Origin: Thraustochytrium sp. TN22
Taxonomy: Eukaryota; Sar; Bigyra; Thraustochytrida; Thraustochytriidae
NCBI GenBank assembly: GCA_013306675.1
Contig: JABLUY010000031.1
Location: 124,001-188,000 of the forward strand
Length of the DNA: 64,000 nucleotides
Reading direction: 5' to 3'
Within the stretch, counting starts at the first letter, position 1; every line of letters starts with the position of its first letter. The position numbers were made by a program, and so were the translations under genes. Below the pieces are notes generated by a model. The model saw nothing but the letters and a program-made list of their open reading frames with translations, was not told where the DNA came from and did not search any database. Shown here one piece after another: positions 37,201-45,700 of this stretch.

Positions 37201-39210
37201 GGGCCGCGTCTTCCGGATCCGCGCTGCGTGCGCTCGCTGGGCGAGGCGCTCCAGGCGGCGCAGGAGGGCCATATGATTATCCTGCGGGCTGGCCTGCACG
37301 AGGTGGACGCGACCGCCGTGGCGGTGACGCGCGGGGTTCGCATCATTGGCGAGCGGTCCTGGGCCGAGGCCTCTGGCACCATGGTGCGCGCCGCGGCAGT
37401 CTACGGATCGGCCTCGCGGCGGGCCGGGGCAGACGGTGGTGCACTCGGGTCGCCGGCCACGGCAGGCCCGCCCAGCGCACGGAAGCGCTCGCGCACGTTG
37501 TCTTCGTCGTCCTCGGGCCTTGGCGTTGGCCTGGAGCTGACGCCTGCCGTGGCAGGCGCGCCCGGCGCGCCCGGCGCGGGCGCCGCGTCGGCGCAGTCGC
37601 CCACGGTGCTGAGGCTGAAGCGCATGCCGTCGGCCTCGTCGGTGATGGACGCGAACAAGCACCAGCCGGAGCAGCCACCTGCCGTGGAGGTGATTGGCGT
37701 GGAGAGCACGGACAGCGACTGCCTGGAGGCGCGGCGCGCACAGCAGGACGGCGAGGACAAGACGTGCGAGACGGTTGTGCAGGTCCGCTCGCCTGTCGCG
37801 AGCGCGCAGCGAAAGCTGCAGCAGCACGTCATGTGGTCCCACCCGCAGCAGACGGCGATCCAGTGCTCGGGCCGCACAGCGCTCCGCGTCGATGTAAATG
37901 CCCAGGTGATTTTGCAGGGCGTCGCCGTGATTCGCGAGCGAGCGCTTGTGCCGGTGGACGCGGAGCCCTTTGACGGGGTGCGCGTGCAGGGCGCGGCACA
38001 TGTGCTCCTGGTGGACTGCACGGTCAGTCTCATGTACGGCCTGGGCGCGGCGTTGCGCACGTGCGACGCGGACTCGCTCGCCTTTGTGGTGCGCAGTCAG
38101 CTGTGCAGCGCGTCAGAGAGCGGGGTGGTTCTGGATGAGGGCGCCGTGGGGCTCGTGGCCTCGGAGGTCTGCAACAACGGTGGCAGCGGCGTTCGCGTGA
38201 ACCAGGGTGTCCTGCTTGTAGAGCGTTCACGTCTGCACGGCAACGCGGATGCGGCGATGGCGATGCACGGCCAGGAAGCCGTGATTTACGCGCAAGGCAA
38301 CGACCTGCGAAAGAACGGCGGCGACCGCGCCATTCACTTTGCGGTGGACATGGCCGAGGACCTCCTGAGCATCTCCAACAACCTCCTCGTGGACCACCAG
38401 CGACAGTTCGAGGCGGACCCGTGGGCCACCGCGGCGGACCGGCTCAAGGCGTGGCGCGCGGAGCTGGCGCAGCGCCTCAAGGCGAAGCGCAACAAAGCCG
38501 GCGCTGGCGCTGGCGGTGGGCGCCGCCGCGGCGGCCGTGCGGCGACTCGTGCGCTGCCAGAGCGCAGCCCAGCTGCCATGGCCCGGCCCAGGCGGCGCTC
38601 GGCGCCCACAGACCTGTCGGAATCTGCGTTGGCGCGCAACGGTCGACAGGACGAAGACAGACTGGGCAAGGAGCAGCAGCTCAAGGAGAAGCAGCTGCTC
38701 AAAGAAGAGCAGCAGCGCAAAGAAGAGCAGCAGCGCAAAGAAGAGCAGCAGCGCAAAGAAGAGCAGCAGCGCAAAGAAGAGCAGCAGCGCAAAGAAGAGC
38801 AGCAGCGCAAAGAAGAGCAGCAGCTCAAAGAAGAGCAGCAGCTCCAAGAAGAGCGACTCAAAGAAGAGCGACTCAAAGAAGAGCGACTCAAAGTAGATCT
38901 CGAGGAGCAAGAAAAGGACAACGACAACGATAGCCATGACCATGACCATGAGCATGGTGACGACAACGATGATACTAATGACAAGAAGGCGCCCGCGAAG
39001 AAGACCGAGCGCGCCGGCGTCAAGCGCAAGGCTCGCTCGGTGGTGAATAAGAAGGAACCGACGCCCTCGCCTCAGGAGGAGGGCGAGGCCCGCAGCAAGC
39101 GCGCTCGCGGCGCCAGTCCTGCGTCCAAGTCACCTTCTGCCGCCACGCGCAGCGAGCAGTCCAAGGATCGCGCCTCACGTGCCGCCGCGCGTCGACGGCG
39201 CCGGCAGTGA
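31297..39210 (+). CDS. SWR1-class chromatin remodeller fused to WW, F-box, Tudor-like and beta-helix modules
   Basis: A single 2637-codon frame. Residues about 107-200 are an HSA domain (HWSYLLQEMEWMAKDFRTER), the actin/ARP-binding platform. Residues 330-720 hold six acidic repeats ending ELxxLKxEAEMSVEELRRKYY, like the SWR1/p400 segment between HSA and ATPase. The SNF2 N-lobe starts near 735 (LREYQRQGLDWL; DEMGLGKT about 763; ILDEAHNIKNFRSQRWQTLL about 863; LLLTGTPLQN). A large SWR1-type insertion follows to about 1330, then the C-lobe (GHRVLIFTQMTKMLDILE, STRSGGLGINLTGAD, QDRAHRIGQ). After SWR1-like WEMEKLEAEREEMEDD come a WW domain (1772-1798, DWVEY...PYYHNRETQETTWERP), an F-box (1811-1851), a Tudor-like fold (WYPGVVTDVAGDGTYTVTY) and a beta-helix (about 1974-2365). 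The tail is KEEQQR-repeat and charged. The parent complex exchanges H2A for H2A.Z. Confidence 0.92.
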   Translation: MAADGPARGEAGSEAGARAAGARAAGARAAADGGPGGAGGGGAGGAATQTDDGRDGEQRAALVELGRDVQSMAVPELEAYKQQVQARLLQVAPVSTQRIGKAQDDLKMNTAHWSYLLQEMEWMAKDFRTERGWKQKQQKIIGRSAMHAREKMFNKDLQNSSVMRKTARKLCARVAREVRFFWEKIDRIVVHKHKTEFYARQQAAMDKHLNFLVDQTARYSTLLAAKLRREAEEDTHRYLDEGASPGSSDSAEDEQEEEEDDEEEDDDEEDEDEEDIDQGLEEDDFGDRSLPSSDAESGRKRPSSSLELVSRKRPRLASSDDDQEAWDGDKDPQDDESTLDKAGDGTAEANAQELKDLKREADMSREELLRMYGYPDEVAATSSTALMLDARSGQEEDEEWDQEEGEEDNEETLEQEGEPSRTALDAELDQLKHEGEMSLEQLRALYGVPPPPCNGGGDTAAALSAPGEHDEDEDEDDGVDYEDDGEEDNEETLEQEGEQTAKESQEELEDLKAEAEMSVEELRRKYYGAEGKDEDDDDGVDYEDDGEEDNEETLEQEGEQTAKESQEELDDLKAEAEMSVEELRRKYYGGDAPGDHEDDEMDYEDEGEEDNEETLEQEGEQTAKESQEELDDLKAEAEMSVEELRRKYYGGDAAGDHEDDEMDYEDEGEEDNEETLEQEGEQTAKESQEELDDLKAEAEMSVEELRARYEERDEKEVEEVAAVHNEVPFLMDKDLQLREYQRQGLDWLVSMCERRLNGILADEMGLGKTVQTISLLAHLAAERGIWGPHLIVVPTSVLLNWEMEFKKFCPAFKVLTYYGTTKERKAKRVGWTQPNAFHACITSYQLVVQDAHILRRRKWFYMILDEAHNIKNFRSQRWQTLLTFNTKRRLLLTGTPLQNSLMELWSLMHFLMPHIFRSQTEFKYWFSNPLNAVVEGRGKTSAAQAALARQEQDRHNTQIIKRLHTVIRPFLLRRLKADVATQLPGKYEHLVRVPLSRRQRFLYEDFISRSSTRQTLTSGGYLGMMAILMKLRMVCNHPDIFEPRVIESPFSMPALRVEAAARTLGVRKQLGATFCGRDPVTGLELDIGGVFGLAAREAAGTPGLLHSRGQVERLEALRPPEAKLIEVIAEEDFGGGVEEEDGDEAELLEGLDLSVEAREAVAEEQRRWREERRLERRALARRAVARMLNLERLRPVYGEDLRRAVTTGPAPGIVTTALTSQWLRYQGKAEPPGTAALRACTPLVAERAARMGPTVERFAFVTPRAVAAPPAVQYVGRWSQDSLNTLQEARNHARAADRVVHALQSPDPAAPLSAALLHRAAIRLTLSFPDKMLVQYDCGKLQYLAGKLRELKAGGHRVLIFTQMTKMLDILELFLNIHGHVYFRLDGATKVDARQRMMEKFNRDPRIFAFILSTRSGGLGINLTGADTVIFYDSDWNPSMDAQAQDRAHRIGQTRDVHIYRLISEHTIEENILTKANQKRELNKLSVEDGNFTVTSFLGSGGQVKELLGIDGEGEGEDARDAAVVSQAAIEQAMADVEDESDQEAAARARQEAQEDLDEFDEFTAKSPAAGAAAGDDQDAVSLAPSAAGSKKSKKTTASKSKKSKTSKTKKSVDGLEDEKSEAARAASDVDEMDVDNNNDDDDDEDEEDEEDEEEERRPEGAEAAADLTQDQLKEIESRLEKVERLAITFRLYWFPVVDTLTARLQMREMEEAQQQSWEMEKLEAEREEMEDDAEEELIMATDGSKFDVSSYHAAKAAIANAKRLRVLTGKDWVEYRTPLGRPYYHNRETQETTWERPAILQAMHQLRQARRHGWSRLPSDVVVRVMHYLESPAERHAAGRACRRWLHATRHPSLHIWVSNAADLQQQATLAGAHAQQIPFPLDWISVGTQVETLYQSGEIWYPGVVTDVAGDGTYTVTYTDGFVEPGLRRSLLRLDSGIRYNFVNPTEEGASPYGVFSKHHASRLGSGPRLPDPRCVRSLGEALQAAQEGHMIILRAGLHEVDATAVAVTRGVRIIGERSWAEASGTMVRAAAVYGSASRRAGADGGALGSPATAGPPSARKRSRTLSSSSSGLGVGLELTPAVAGAPGAPGAGAASAQSPTVLRLKRMPSASSVMDANKHQPEQPPAVEVIGVESTDSDCLEARRAQQDGEDKTCETVVQVRSPVASAQRKLQQHVMWSHPQQTAIQCSGRTALRVDVNAQVILQGVAVIRERALVPVDAEPFDGVRVQGAAHVLLVDCTVSLMYGLGAALRTCDADSLAFVVRSQLCSASESGVVLDEGAVGLVASEVCNNGGSGVRVNQGVLLVERSRLHGNADAAMAMHGQEAVIYAQGNDLRKNGGDRAIHFAVDMAEDLLSISNNLLVDHQRQFEADPWATAADRLKAWRAELAQRLKAKRNKAGAGAGGGRRRGGRAATRALPERSPAAMARPRRRSAPTDLSESALARNGRQDEDRLGKEQQLKEKQLLKEEQQRKEEQQRKEEQQRKEEQQRKEEQQRKEEQQRKEEQQLKEEQQLQEERLKEERLKEERLKVDLEEQEKDNDNDSHDHDHEHGDDNDDTNDKKAPAKKTERAGVKRKARSVVNKKEPTPSPQEEGEARSKRARGASPASKSPSAATRSEQSKDRASRAAARRRRRQ
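32296..33430 (+). repeat. Six-copy acidic coding repeat in the SWR1-class gene
   Basis: The unit is EEDNEETLEQEGE, a spacer, then ELxDLKAEAEMSVEELRxKY. The first two copies are diverged and the last four nearly identical. The mature period is 61 codons (183 bp; for example starts at 33117 and 33300). Confidence 0.95.
38701..38892 (+). repeat. 18-bp and 15-bp coding tandem repeats (KEEQQR and KEERL)
   Basis: AAAGAAGAGCAGCAGCGC is repeated about six times, then variants with CTC. Three GAAGAGCGACTCAAA units follow. They encode a highly charged helix near the C-terminus of the SWR1-class protein. Confidence 0.95.
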
Positions 39211-39869
39211 AATGAAGTGCGCACATGCCATGGGCAAAAGCAGGGCAAAGCTCGGCACGGCGTATGTGCTTGCACCGGCGCCCGGCCGCCTCTCCGCCCG
39301 CGGCCGCCAACGCGGTACCAGGGTACCACCACCTGTAGGCCTAAACAGACCTGTGATGAATGAACGAGACCATCTGATGCGATGCGTGCGTAGCTTAACT
39401 AGCCTCGATGACGCCGCCAACGACGACGACTGCGACGACGGAGGGGAGGGAGGTGAGAAAAGGAAAAAGGGCAAGCACTGTAGGCAAGCGAGTCACTGAG
39501 GAAGCACGAGCTGACTGTGATCGCTCGCTGGACCTAGGCCTAGGCCTAGGCTCGCGGCATCCGCGAACCGCGAATTCGGTGGATTCGAGGCGCAGGCGGA
39601 GAAACCAGGCGCGTTCCTTGATAGGAGATAGCGTTGCAGTGAACGCGGCGGCGGAACGGCCGGCGAAACTAGTCTGAGCGGCTGCCGGCGCGAGCGGCAA
39701 TCCATCAACTCCGTCGCACGCAGCAGGTCTTCGCGGGCGCGCGGCAGCAGCGCACGAGCGAGCGTACTTGCGCAGGAGCGCGAGCGCCCCGTTCTCGCGG
39801 TCGTACGAGGCTCGCAGGGCTGGCAGCGTCGAGCACGAGGCAGACAAGGATACACCCCCGCCAGGCACC
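39211..39869. promoter_or_regulatory. Intergenic/promoter region upstream of adenylate kinase
   Basis: It contains two nearby GGTACC palindromes (39313-39329), a GTAGGCCTA motif (39335-39343) and a perfect 18-bp tandem palindrome of three CCTAGG units (39533-39550). No gene is seen. Confidence 0.55.
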
Positions 39870-40794
39870 ATGAGCATCGCCGAGAAGCTCGAGGGCTTTA
39901 CGACCGGCCAGCTGCTGGAGGAGCTGCGCAACCGCGTGCGGTGCGCGGAGAAGACCACCAAGACCCGCGCCATCCTCGTCGGCCCCCCGGGTACGTGAGA
40001 GGCGCAGCTCGAGCGCGCGAGCGAGGGCGGAGGGCGGACTCGGTCGCCGCCTCATGACTGGCCGCCACTGAGGCGTGATCTTGTGCGCCCTCTTGGTTTT
40101 TCTTGCTCTGCTTCTGTGGCGCGCACATGATGACTAACGTAGCGCGCGCGCCGGCATGGACTTTGACTAAATCGCAGGCTGCGGCAAGGGCACGCAGAGC
40201 CCGAAGCTGCGCTTCCACTACTGCGCGTGCCACCTGGCGACCGGTGACATGCTCCGCGCCGCCGTGACCGCCGGCACGCCGCTGGGCAAGAAGGCGGACG
40301 GCATCATGAAGGCCGGCGGCCTCGTGGACGACGACCTGGTGGTGGGCCTCATCAAGGAGAACATCAACTCGCCGGCGTGCGCCAAGGGCTTCCTCCTGGA
40401 CGGCTTCCCGCGCAACCTCAAGCAGGCCAAGATGCTCGACGAGGTGCTGGCGGGCCAGGGCGAGAAGATCGGCGCCGTGGTTAACTTCAAGGTGGACGAT
40501 GAGGTGCTCGTGGAGCGCATCACTGGCCGCCGCATCCACAAGGCCAGCGGCCGCAGCTACCACGTCAAGTTCAACCCGCCCAAGGTCGACGGCAAGGACG
40601 ACATCACCGGCGAGCCGCTCATCCAGCGCCCGGACGACAACGAGGACACGCTCCGCACGCGCCTCTCCACCTTCCACGAGCAGACGCGCCCGGTGCTCGA
40701 GCACTACGGCGACCGCGTCGCCCACATTGACGCCATGCAGGACATCAACAAGGTCTTTGCTGACATCAAGACCGCCATGGGCCCCAACAACTAA
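39870..40794 (+). CDS. Adenylate kinase (AK2 type)
   Basis: Predicted 245-aa enzyme interconverting ATP + AMP and 2 ADP. There are two exons, 39870-39990 and 40178-40794. The junction falls inside the P-loop and rebuilds GPPGCGKGT (38-46). Further motifs are [12 protein letters not shown] (AMP site), [26 protein letters not shown] and a full LID insert [26 protein letters not shown], which makes this the long AK2-type form. It has YHVKFNPP where zinc-LID enzymes carry Cys, so the LID appears zinc-free. The [11 protein letters not shown]-like segment ([10 protein letters not shown]) and terminal helix complete the fold. The ATG at 39870 has a CACC context. Compartment is not determinable; there is no clear presequence. 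Confidence 0.97.
39991..40177 (+). other. Spliceosomal intron of the adenylate kinase gene
   Basis: 187-nt intron with donor GTACGTGAG and acceptor ATCGCAG. A plausible branch site TTGACTAA lies ten or so bases before the acceptor. Removing it reconstitutes the nucleotide-binding P-loop. Confidence 0.95.
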
Positions 40795-41161
40795 GTAAGT
40801 AAAGAAATCAGCCCTCGCGGCGTTCTTCTCTTTTTTTTTTGTTTGTTTCTTGAATGGCAAGGCTTTGATGTGATGAATGAAAGAAGAGAGTTGGTTTTTT
40901 TTTTCGCCCGCGTCTCTGACGTGATGATGACCTATTTCGCCACACCGGGGCCGAGTCAGGCTCTTTTCTCTCTTTCGTTTCAACTTGTCCTTGTCAAGTG
41001 CTTGGAAGCCGGCCACGCCGCAACGACGACGACGGCCTGGACTCGGACGCGTGAGTGAGTAACCGTCATGCGTGCGGGACTCGCGGCGAGGCCCGCTGCG
41101 CGCGTCTAGTCCCGCCGGAACACAAATCACGCTTGGCAACAAACAAACACGCCACCCCACC
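40795..41161. other. Intergenic region, adenylate kinase 3' UTR and next promoter
   Basis: It contains T-rich stretches (40829-40852 and 40893-40905), expected for a 3' UTR. Nothing else is recognised. Confidence 0.55.
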
Positions 41162-42157
41162 ATGAGCGCGCAGGCGCATCGACGCCGGCGCTCGCGCGGC
41201 GCCGGCCACGGCCTCGCTGCGGACGAAAATGCTCGCTGCAGCAACCTCGTCGAGGACGCCGAGGAGGACGATGAGTTCCGGGATGCCTGCTTGGTCGACT
41301 TCGCCAAGGCCGAAAGGCCCTCGGCGGAAGAGTGCCTGCGCAGGCTCTCGGACTACGCCATGCGTCCAGCGGCCAAAAAGGCGCCGGAGAAGCAGGGCTT
41401 GGCGTACGGGCTGCACATGGAGATTGACGCGCTCCTGCAGGACTCGCGACTTTTGACGGCTTCCTCGCTCGTGACGAGCTCGCAGGGCCGCGCCGCAATC
41501 GCACAGCCGGCCGCGATGCACAGCGCCGCGGTGCAGGAGGCGCGCATTGTCGACCTCGAGGCTGAGCTGGCTCGCGAGCGCGCGCTGCGCAAGAGCGCCG
41601 AGGATGAGCTTCAGCGCGAGCGCCAAGACCGCGAGCGCGAGCGCCGCCGAATCCAGGCGCAGCTGTCTGAGGCCAAGCTTGACGCCGTCATGCTGCAGCG
41701 CTCGCTCGTGCACCGGCAGCAGCGCCTCGAGACGGTCTCGGGCAAGCTCAGCTCTGCCCAAGAGGAGGCCCGCTCGCTCGCCGTTCGCTGCAACGAGACC
41801 GAGGAGGACCTCGCCCGTCTGCAGCGCCTGGGCTCCGCCTCGGCACGCAAGCCGGACGCCGTGCGCCACGGCACGCCGCCGCGCACGCCCGACAAGCAGC
41901 TCCGTCCCACCAAGTCCGCTCGCTCGCTGCGTGCTCGCGCCTCGGGCGGCAAGCGCTGGCGCATCCCGTTTTCGCTGCACCTCGGTGACGAGGGCGCCAG
42001 CGGCGACGACGCCGACCTCGAGCACTCGCCCAGCAGCGCGTCCACGAAGCAACCAAGCAGCAGCACCACTGGCACCAGCACACGTCGCCGCCGCACCTTC
42101 GCCTCTCCGCTGCGCCCCAAGGCCGACGTCTTCTTCTCCCGCGCCGAGGAGACTTGA
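41162..42157 (+). CDS. Coiled-coil protein of unknown function
   Basis: Predicted 331-aa protein, not recognised. The N-terminus is basic (MSAQAHRRRRSRG), followed by an acidic DAEEDDEFRDACLVDF segment and a short conserved-looking part (ECLRRLSDYAMRPAAKK). Residues about 115-215 form a continuous coiled coil (ELARERALRKSAEDELQRER, then RRIQAQLSEAKLDAVMLQRS). The C-terminal third is Ser/Arg-rich with proline-directed sites (GTPPRTPDK) and ends FASPLRPKADVFFSRAEET. The ATG at 41162 (CCACCATGAG) has an excellent start context. The composition fits a cytoskeletal or cell-cycle protein, which is only an impression. It precedes the kinesin gene on the same strand. Confidence 0.78.
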   Translation: MSAQAHRRRRSRGAGHGLAADENARCSNLVEDAEEDDEFRDACLVDFAKAERPSAEECLRRLSDYAMRPAAKKAPEKQGLAYGLHMEIDALLQDSRLLTASSLVTSSQGRAAIAQPAAMHSAAVQEARIVDLEAELARERALRKSAEDELQRERQDRERERRRIQAQLSEAKLDAVMLQRSLVHRQQRLETVSGKLSSAQEEARSLAVRCNETEEDLARLQRLGSASARKPDAVRHGTPPRTPDKQLRPTKSARSLRARASGGKRWRIPFSLHLGDEGASGDDADLEHSPSSASTKQPSSSTTGTSTRRRRTFASPLRPKADVFFSRAEET

Positions 42158-42788
42158 GCCTCGCGCCTGCCTCGTAGTTCATCACCAGCCCAATCTATCT
42201 TCGCTCCTCCTGTTTGTCCCCTCTGCGCCCGGCGAGCGAGCCCGGTGCCATCGGCGGCATCGATAGGCGGGCTCTGCCGCCCGCACTCTGCTGCCCGCAT
42301 TCCGTGGGATATTGCTCTGTGCTCTGCGACGCTCTGCTCCCGCTCCGCTCTGGACTGGATCCTTGATTTGCGCTGATTGACTGATTTGCCTCGAGTGGCT
42401 GGTTCGCTTTCGGGCCCCGGCCGCCGAAAGACCCGCGCACACGGGTCCGCGCGCAACGCATTTCGCATGTTCGGCAAGTCCCATCGTCGGTTTTACGCCC
42501 CTGGGCTCGCGGCGCTCGCTTGCACGCTTGCAAGGCTCGCGCTGCCAGTGCAGCAGCGAGCGAGGCGCCAAACTCGTTACGCGAGCCCGCAAAGCCAAAG
42601 CCCGAAGCGCCGAGGCGGTCGTGCGTGCGCGCCGCGGGCTGCTCGGCGCCCGTTGCACCGCGCGCAGCCCGTGGTTCTGGGGGCGGTTGCACTGCAGGCA
42701 GGCGGAGCCCTCGGAGCAGAGCGAGCGGGAGAGGCAGCAGAAGAGCTGCCGGCGCTGCAGCAGCGAGCGGTTGCACGCAGGCGGCGCA
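42158..42788. promoter_or_regulatory. Intergenic/promoter region upstream of the kinesin
   Basis: The kinesin frame is open upstream of its ATG to 42528, but that extension begins with a non-ATG codon and has basic, Cys-rich composition unlike a motor N-terminus. No separate gene is seen. Confidence 0.5.
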
Positions 42789-45700
42789 ATGGCGGAGGAG
42801 GAGGGCATCGAGGAGTCCATCTCGGTGTCGGTGCGCGTGCGGCCGCTCAACAGCAAGGAGGAGAAGGCGAACTGCCAGCAGGCGTGGAAGGTGGTGGACG
42901 GGAAGTCCATCTACCCGACGAGCGAGGGCCAGAGCGGCGGGCACACGTTTGACAATGTGTTCGACCCGGCGACGAGCACACGGCAGGTGTACGACCGCGT
43001 GGCGAACGGGCTCGTGTCGTCGGTGCTGCAGGGCATGAACGGCACGGTGTTCGCGTACGGGCAGACGGCGTCCGGCAAGACGTACACGATGCAGGGCGAG
43101 CCGGGAAAGCCGGGCATCCTGGAGCTGGCGGCCTCGCAGATCTTCGAGGAGATCGCGCGCAAGCAGCACTACCAGTTCCTCATGCACGTGTCGTACATTG
43201 AGATCTTCAACGAGCAGGTCAAGGACCTGCTGTCGGAGAGTGACACGAACCTGCGCATCCGTGAGGACCGTGACAAAGGCTTCTTTGTGGACAACCTGGA
43301 GATGAAGTCCATTGTCTCGGTGGAGGAGCTGCTGCAGGCCAAGGAGGAGGGCGAGCGGCGGCGCCACGTGGGCGAGACGAACATGAACCTCAAGTCGAGC
43401 CGGTCGCACACCATCTTTACGCTCAAGATCGAGATGCGCGATACGCGCGCCATGGCCGCCTTGGCCAACAAGGCGGGAGCTGAGGACGAGGACGCGGAGG
43501 ATGAGGACGACCTGGACGAGGATCTGGACGGGTCCCGCCGCGCCTCCTCGGAGCACGACTACCGGTACGGCATCCTGGTGGGCAAGCTGAACCTCGTGGA
43601 CCTGGCCGGCTCGGAGAACGCGCGTGCCACGGGCGCCGAGGGCGGCCGCCTCAAGGAGGGCGGCAACATCAACCGCAGCTTGCTCTCGCTCTCGCGCGTC
43701 ATCTCGGTGCTGGCCAACTCCAAAAGCAAGGCCGGCGGCTTTATCAACTGGCGCGACAGTAAGCTGACGCAGATCCTTCAGCCCTCTCTGGCCGGCAACT
43801 GCCGCACCGCGATCGTGTGCTGCATCACGCCGGCCTCCCGCTACGTCGAGGAGAGCCGCAGCACGCTGAGCTTTGCGAGCCGCGCCAAGCAGATCCGCAC
43901 GCGCGCCGTTGTGAACGAGGTGCTGGACGGCGAGGGCGAGATGCGCAAGCTCAAGCGGACGATCCAGGAGCTGCGGGACGCGCTCGCCTCGCAGCAGGCC
44001 GCCAACGCGGAGCAGTCTGACTTGCAAAACAAGATCCGCAGCCTCAAGCGCCTTCTCATCCTCGGCGGCGGCGTCGCGGCAGGCACAGCCGACTCCGACG
44101 AGGAGGAGGAGGCCGCGGCGTTGGCCGCAGCGGCTGGTGGCGACGTCCAGGCCGCCGTCTGCCAAAACATCATGAAGAAGGCGCGCCGCAAGCGCAAGCA
44201 CCGCGAGACCTGGTGCCCCGGCGACTTTGGGACCAAGCTGGGCGCCCTCAGTCGCGGCAGCGCGGCCGCAGCCGCCGGCGCCGCCGCGGACGCTGCGCCG
44301 GGTATTGCCAGCTCGCCGGCCGGCAAGCACCGGCGCTCGTCGGCGAGCTCGTCGACCTCGAGCTCGTCGTCGTCGTCCTCCTCGTCCTCAAGCGCCTCCG
44401 ACGCCGGGGACGCCATCGAGACGCGCGAGGCCGCCACGGACGCGGAGCGGCCCGACCTTAACGACGGCACGGCACAGACCGAGGAAGACGCGGAGCTGGC
44501 CGCCCTGCGCGCCGAGCTCGCGGCGCTGCGGGAGGATGCCGACGACCTGCGTAAGGAGCGCGATCTGCATCAGGCCGAGGCGTCCTCGCTTGCACAGACG
44601 CTCGAGGAGACCCGTGACCAGTACAAGGCGTCCAAGGAGCAGATCCGCGGCCTCTTGGAGGAGCGCTCGCTCCAGTGCACTGACCTCACCGATGAGGTGA
44701 GCAGCCTCAAGGAAGCGCTCACGGCCAAGGAGCGCGAGATTGACGTGCTTCAGCAGTCAGCACGCCAGATGAAGGAGGACGAGGCCGCGCTGCTGGAGTC
44801 CATGGCTCAGGAGCAGGCTGCATCGCGTGCTAAGCTGGACAAGGCCGCCGAGGAGGCCGAGGGCAGCGCCGCCGACGTGCAGCGTCTCGAGGAGAGCCTG
44901 CGTGAGGAGGAGGCGCGTGTCGCTGAGCTGCGCGCCCGTCTCGAGAATCTCGAGGCGTCCCAGGACGAAGCCTCCTCGGCGCTCGAGTCCTCGGGCAAGG
45001 CGACGGAGGCCAAGCTCAAGGAGGCGCTCGCCGAGCAGGACTTTTTGCGCGCCAGAATCGAGCGCATGGACGATGTGTTGATTCAGGCGGAGCTCGACAA
45101 GGAATCCAGCCTCACGGCCCTCTCCACTGCACAGGAGGACCTCAAGGAGGTTCAAGCCAAGCTCGCTGCCGTGCGCGCCAAGCTTGTCGAGAGCGCTGGC
45201 CTCGACAGCGACAGCGGCGCGGACGAGGTTGAGCTCGTGAACGCTGTGCGCGACGCCCTCCAGGCCCAAGTGGACCGACTTCAGCAGGAGCTTGCCGCCG
45301 ACAGCGAGCAGGGCGCCGAGGTCGAGGCCCTCCGTGCGGAGGTGGCCGCCAAGTCTGAGGAGCTCGAGATCCTGCGCGCCGAGATGGCCGCCAAGGCCGA
45401 AGAGGCTTCTGCGGGCCGCGCTGAAATCGGCGCCAAACTCGAAGAGACTTTGCAGGAGCTGGAGACGCTGCGCGCTGAGATCGTTTCCAAGGACGAAGAT
45501 CTCGATGGCCTACGTTCCGAAATCGCGGGGAAGGAAGAGATCACTGAGGAGCTCGAGGCCCTGCGTACGGAGCTTGCTGCAAAGGGCGAGACCGTCAGCG
45601 AGCTCGAGGCCCTGCGCAACGAGCGCGACGCTGAGCTTGCAGCTTTGCGCAGCGAGATCGCTGCCAAGGAGGAGGAGGCCCAGGGGGGCGCAACCGAGGT

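Noticed and set aside
36600-39210. A separate F-box/beta-helix gene starting after the SWR1 ATPase
   Set aside because: No stop codon, no promoter-like gap and no intron interrupts the frame, and SWR1-like sequence continues almost to the WW domain. The fusion is therefore the simpler reading, although transcripts should confirm it.
42195-44330. A 711-codon antisense open frame over the kinesin motor, and a 738-codon one at 47078-49294
   Set aside because: Composition is the complement of motor and coiled-coil codons, with no motifs of their own.
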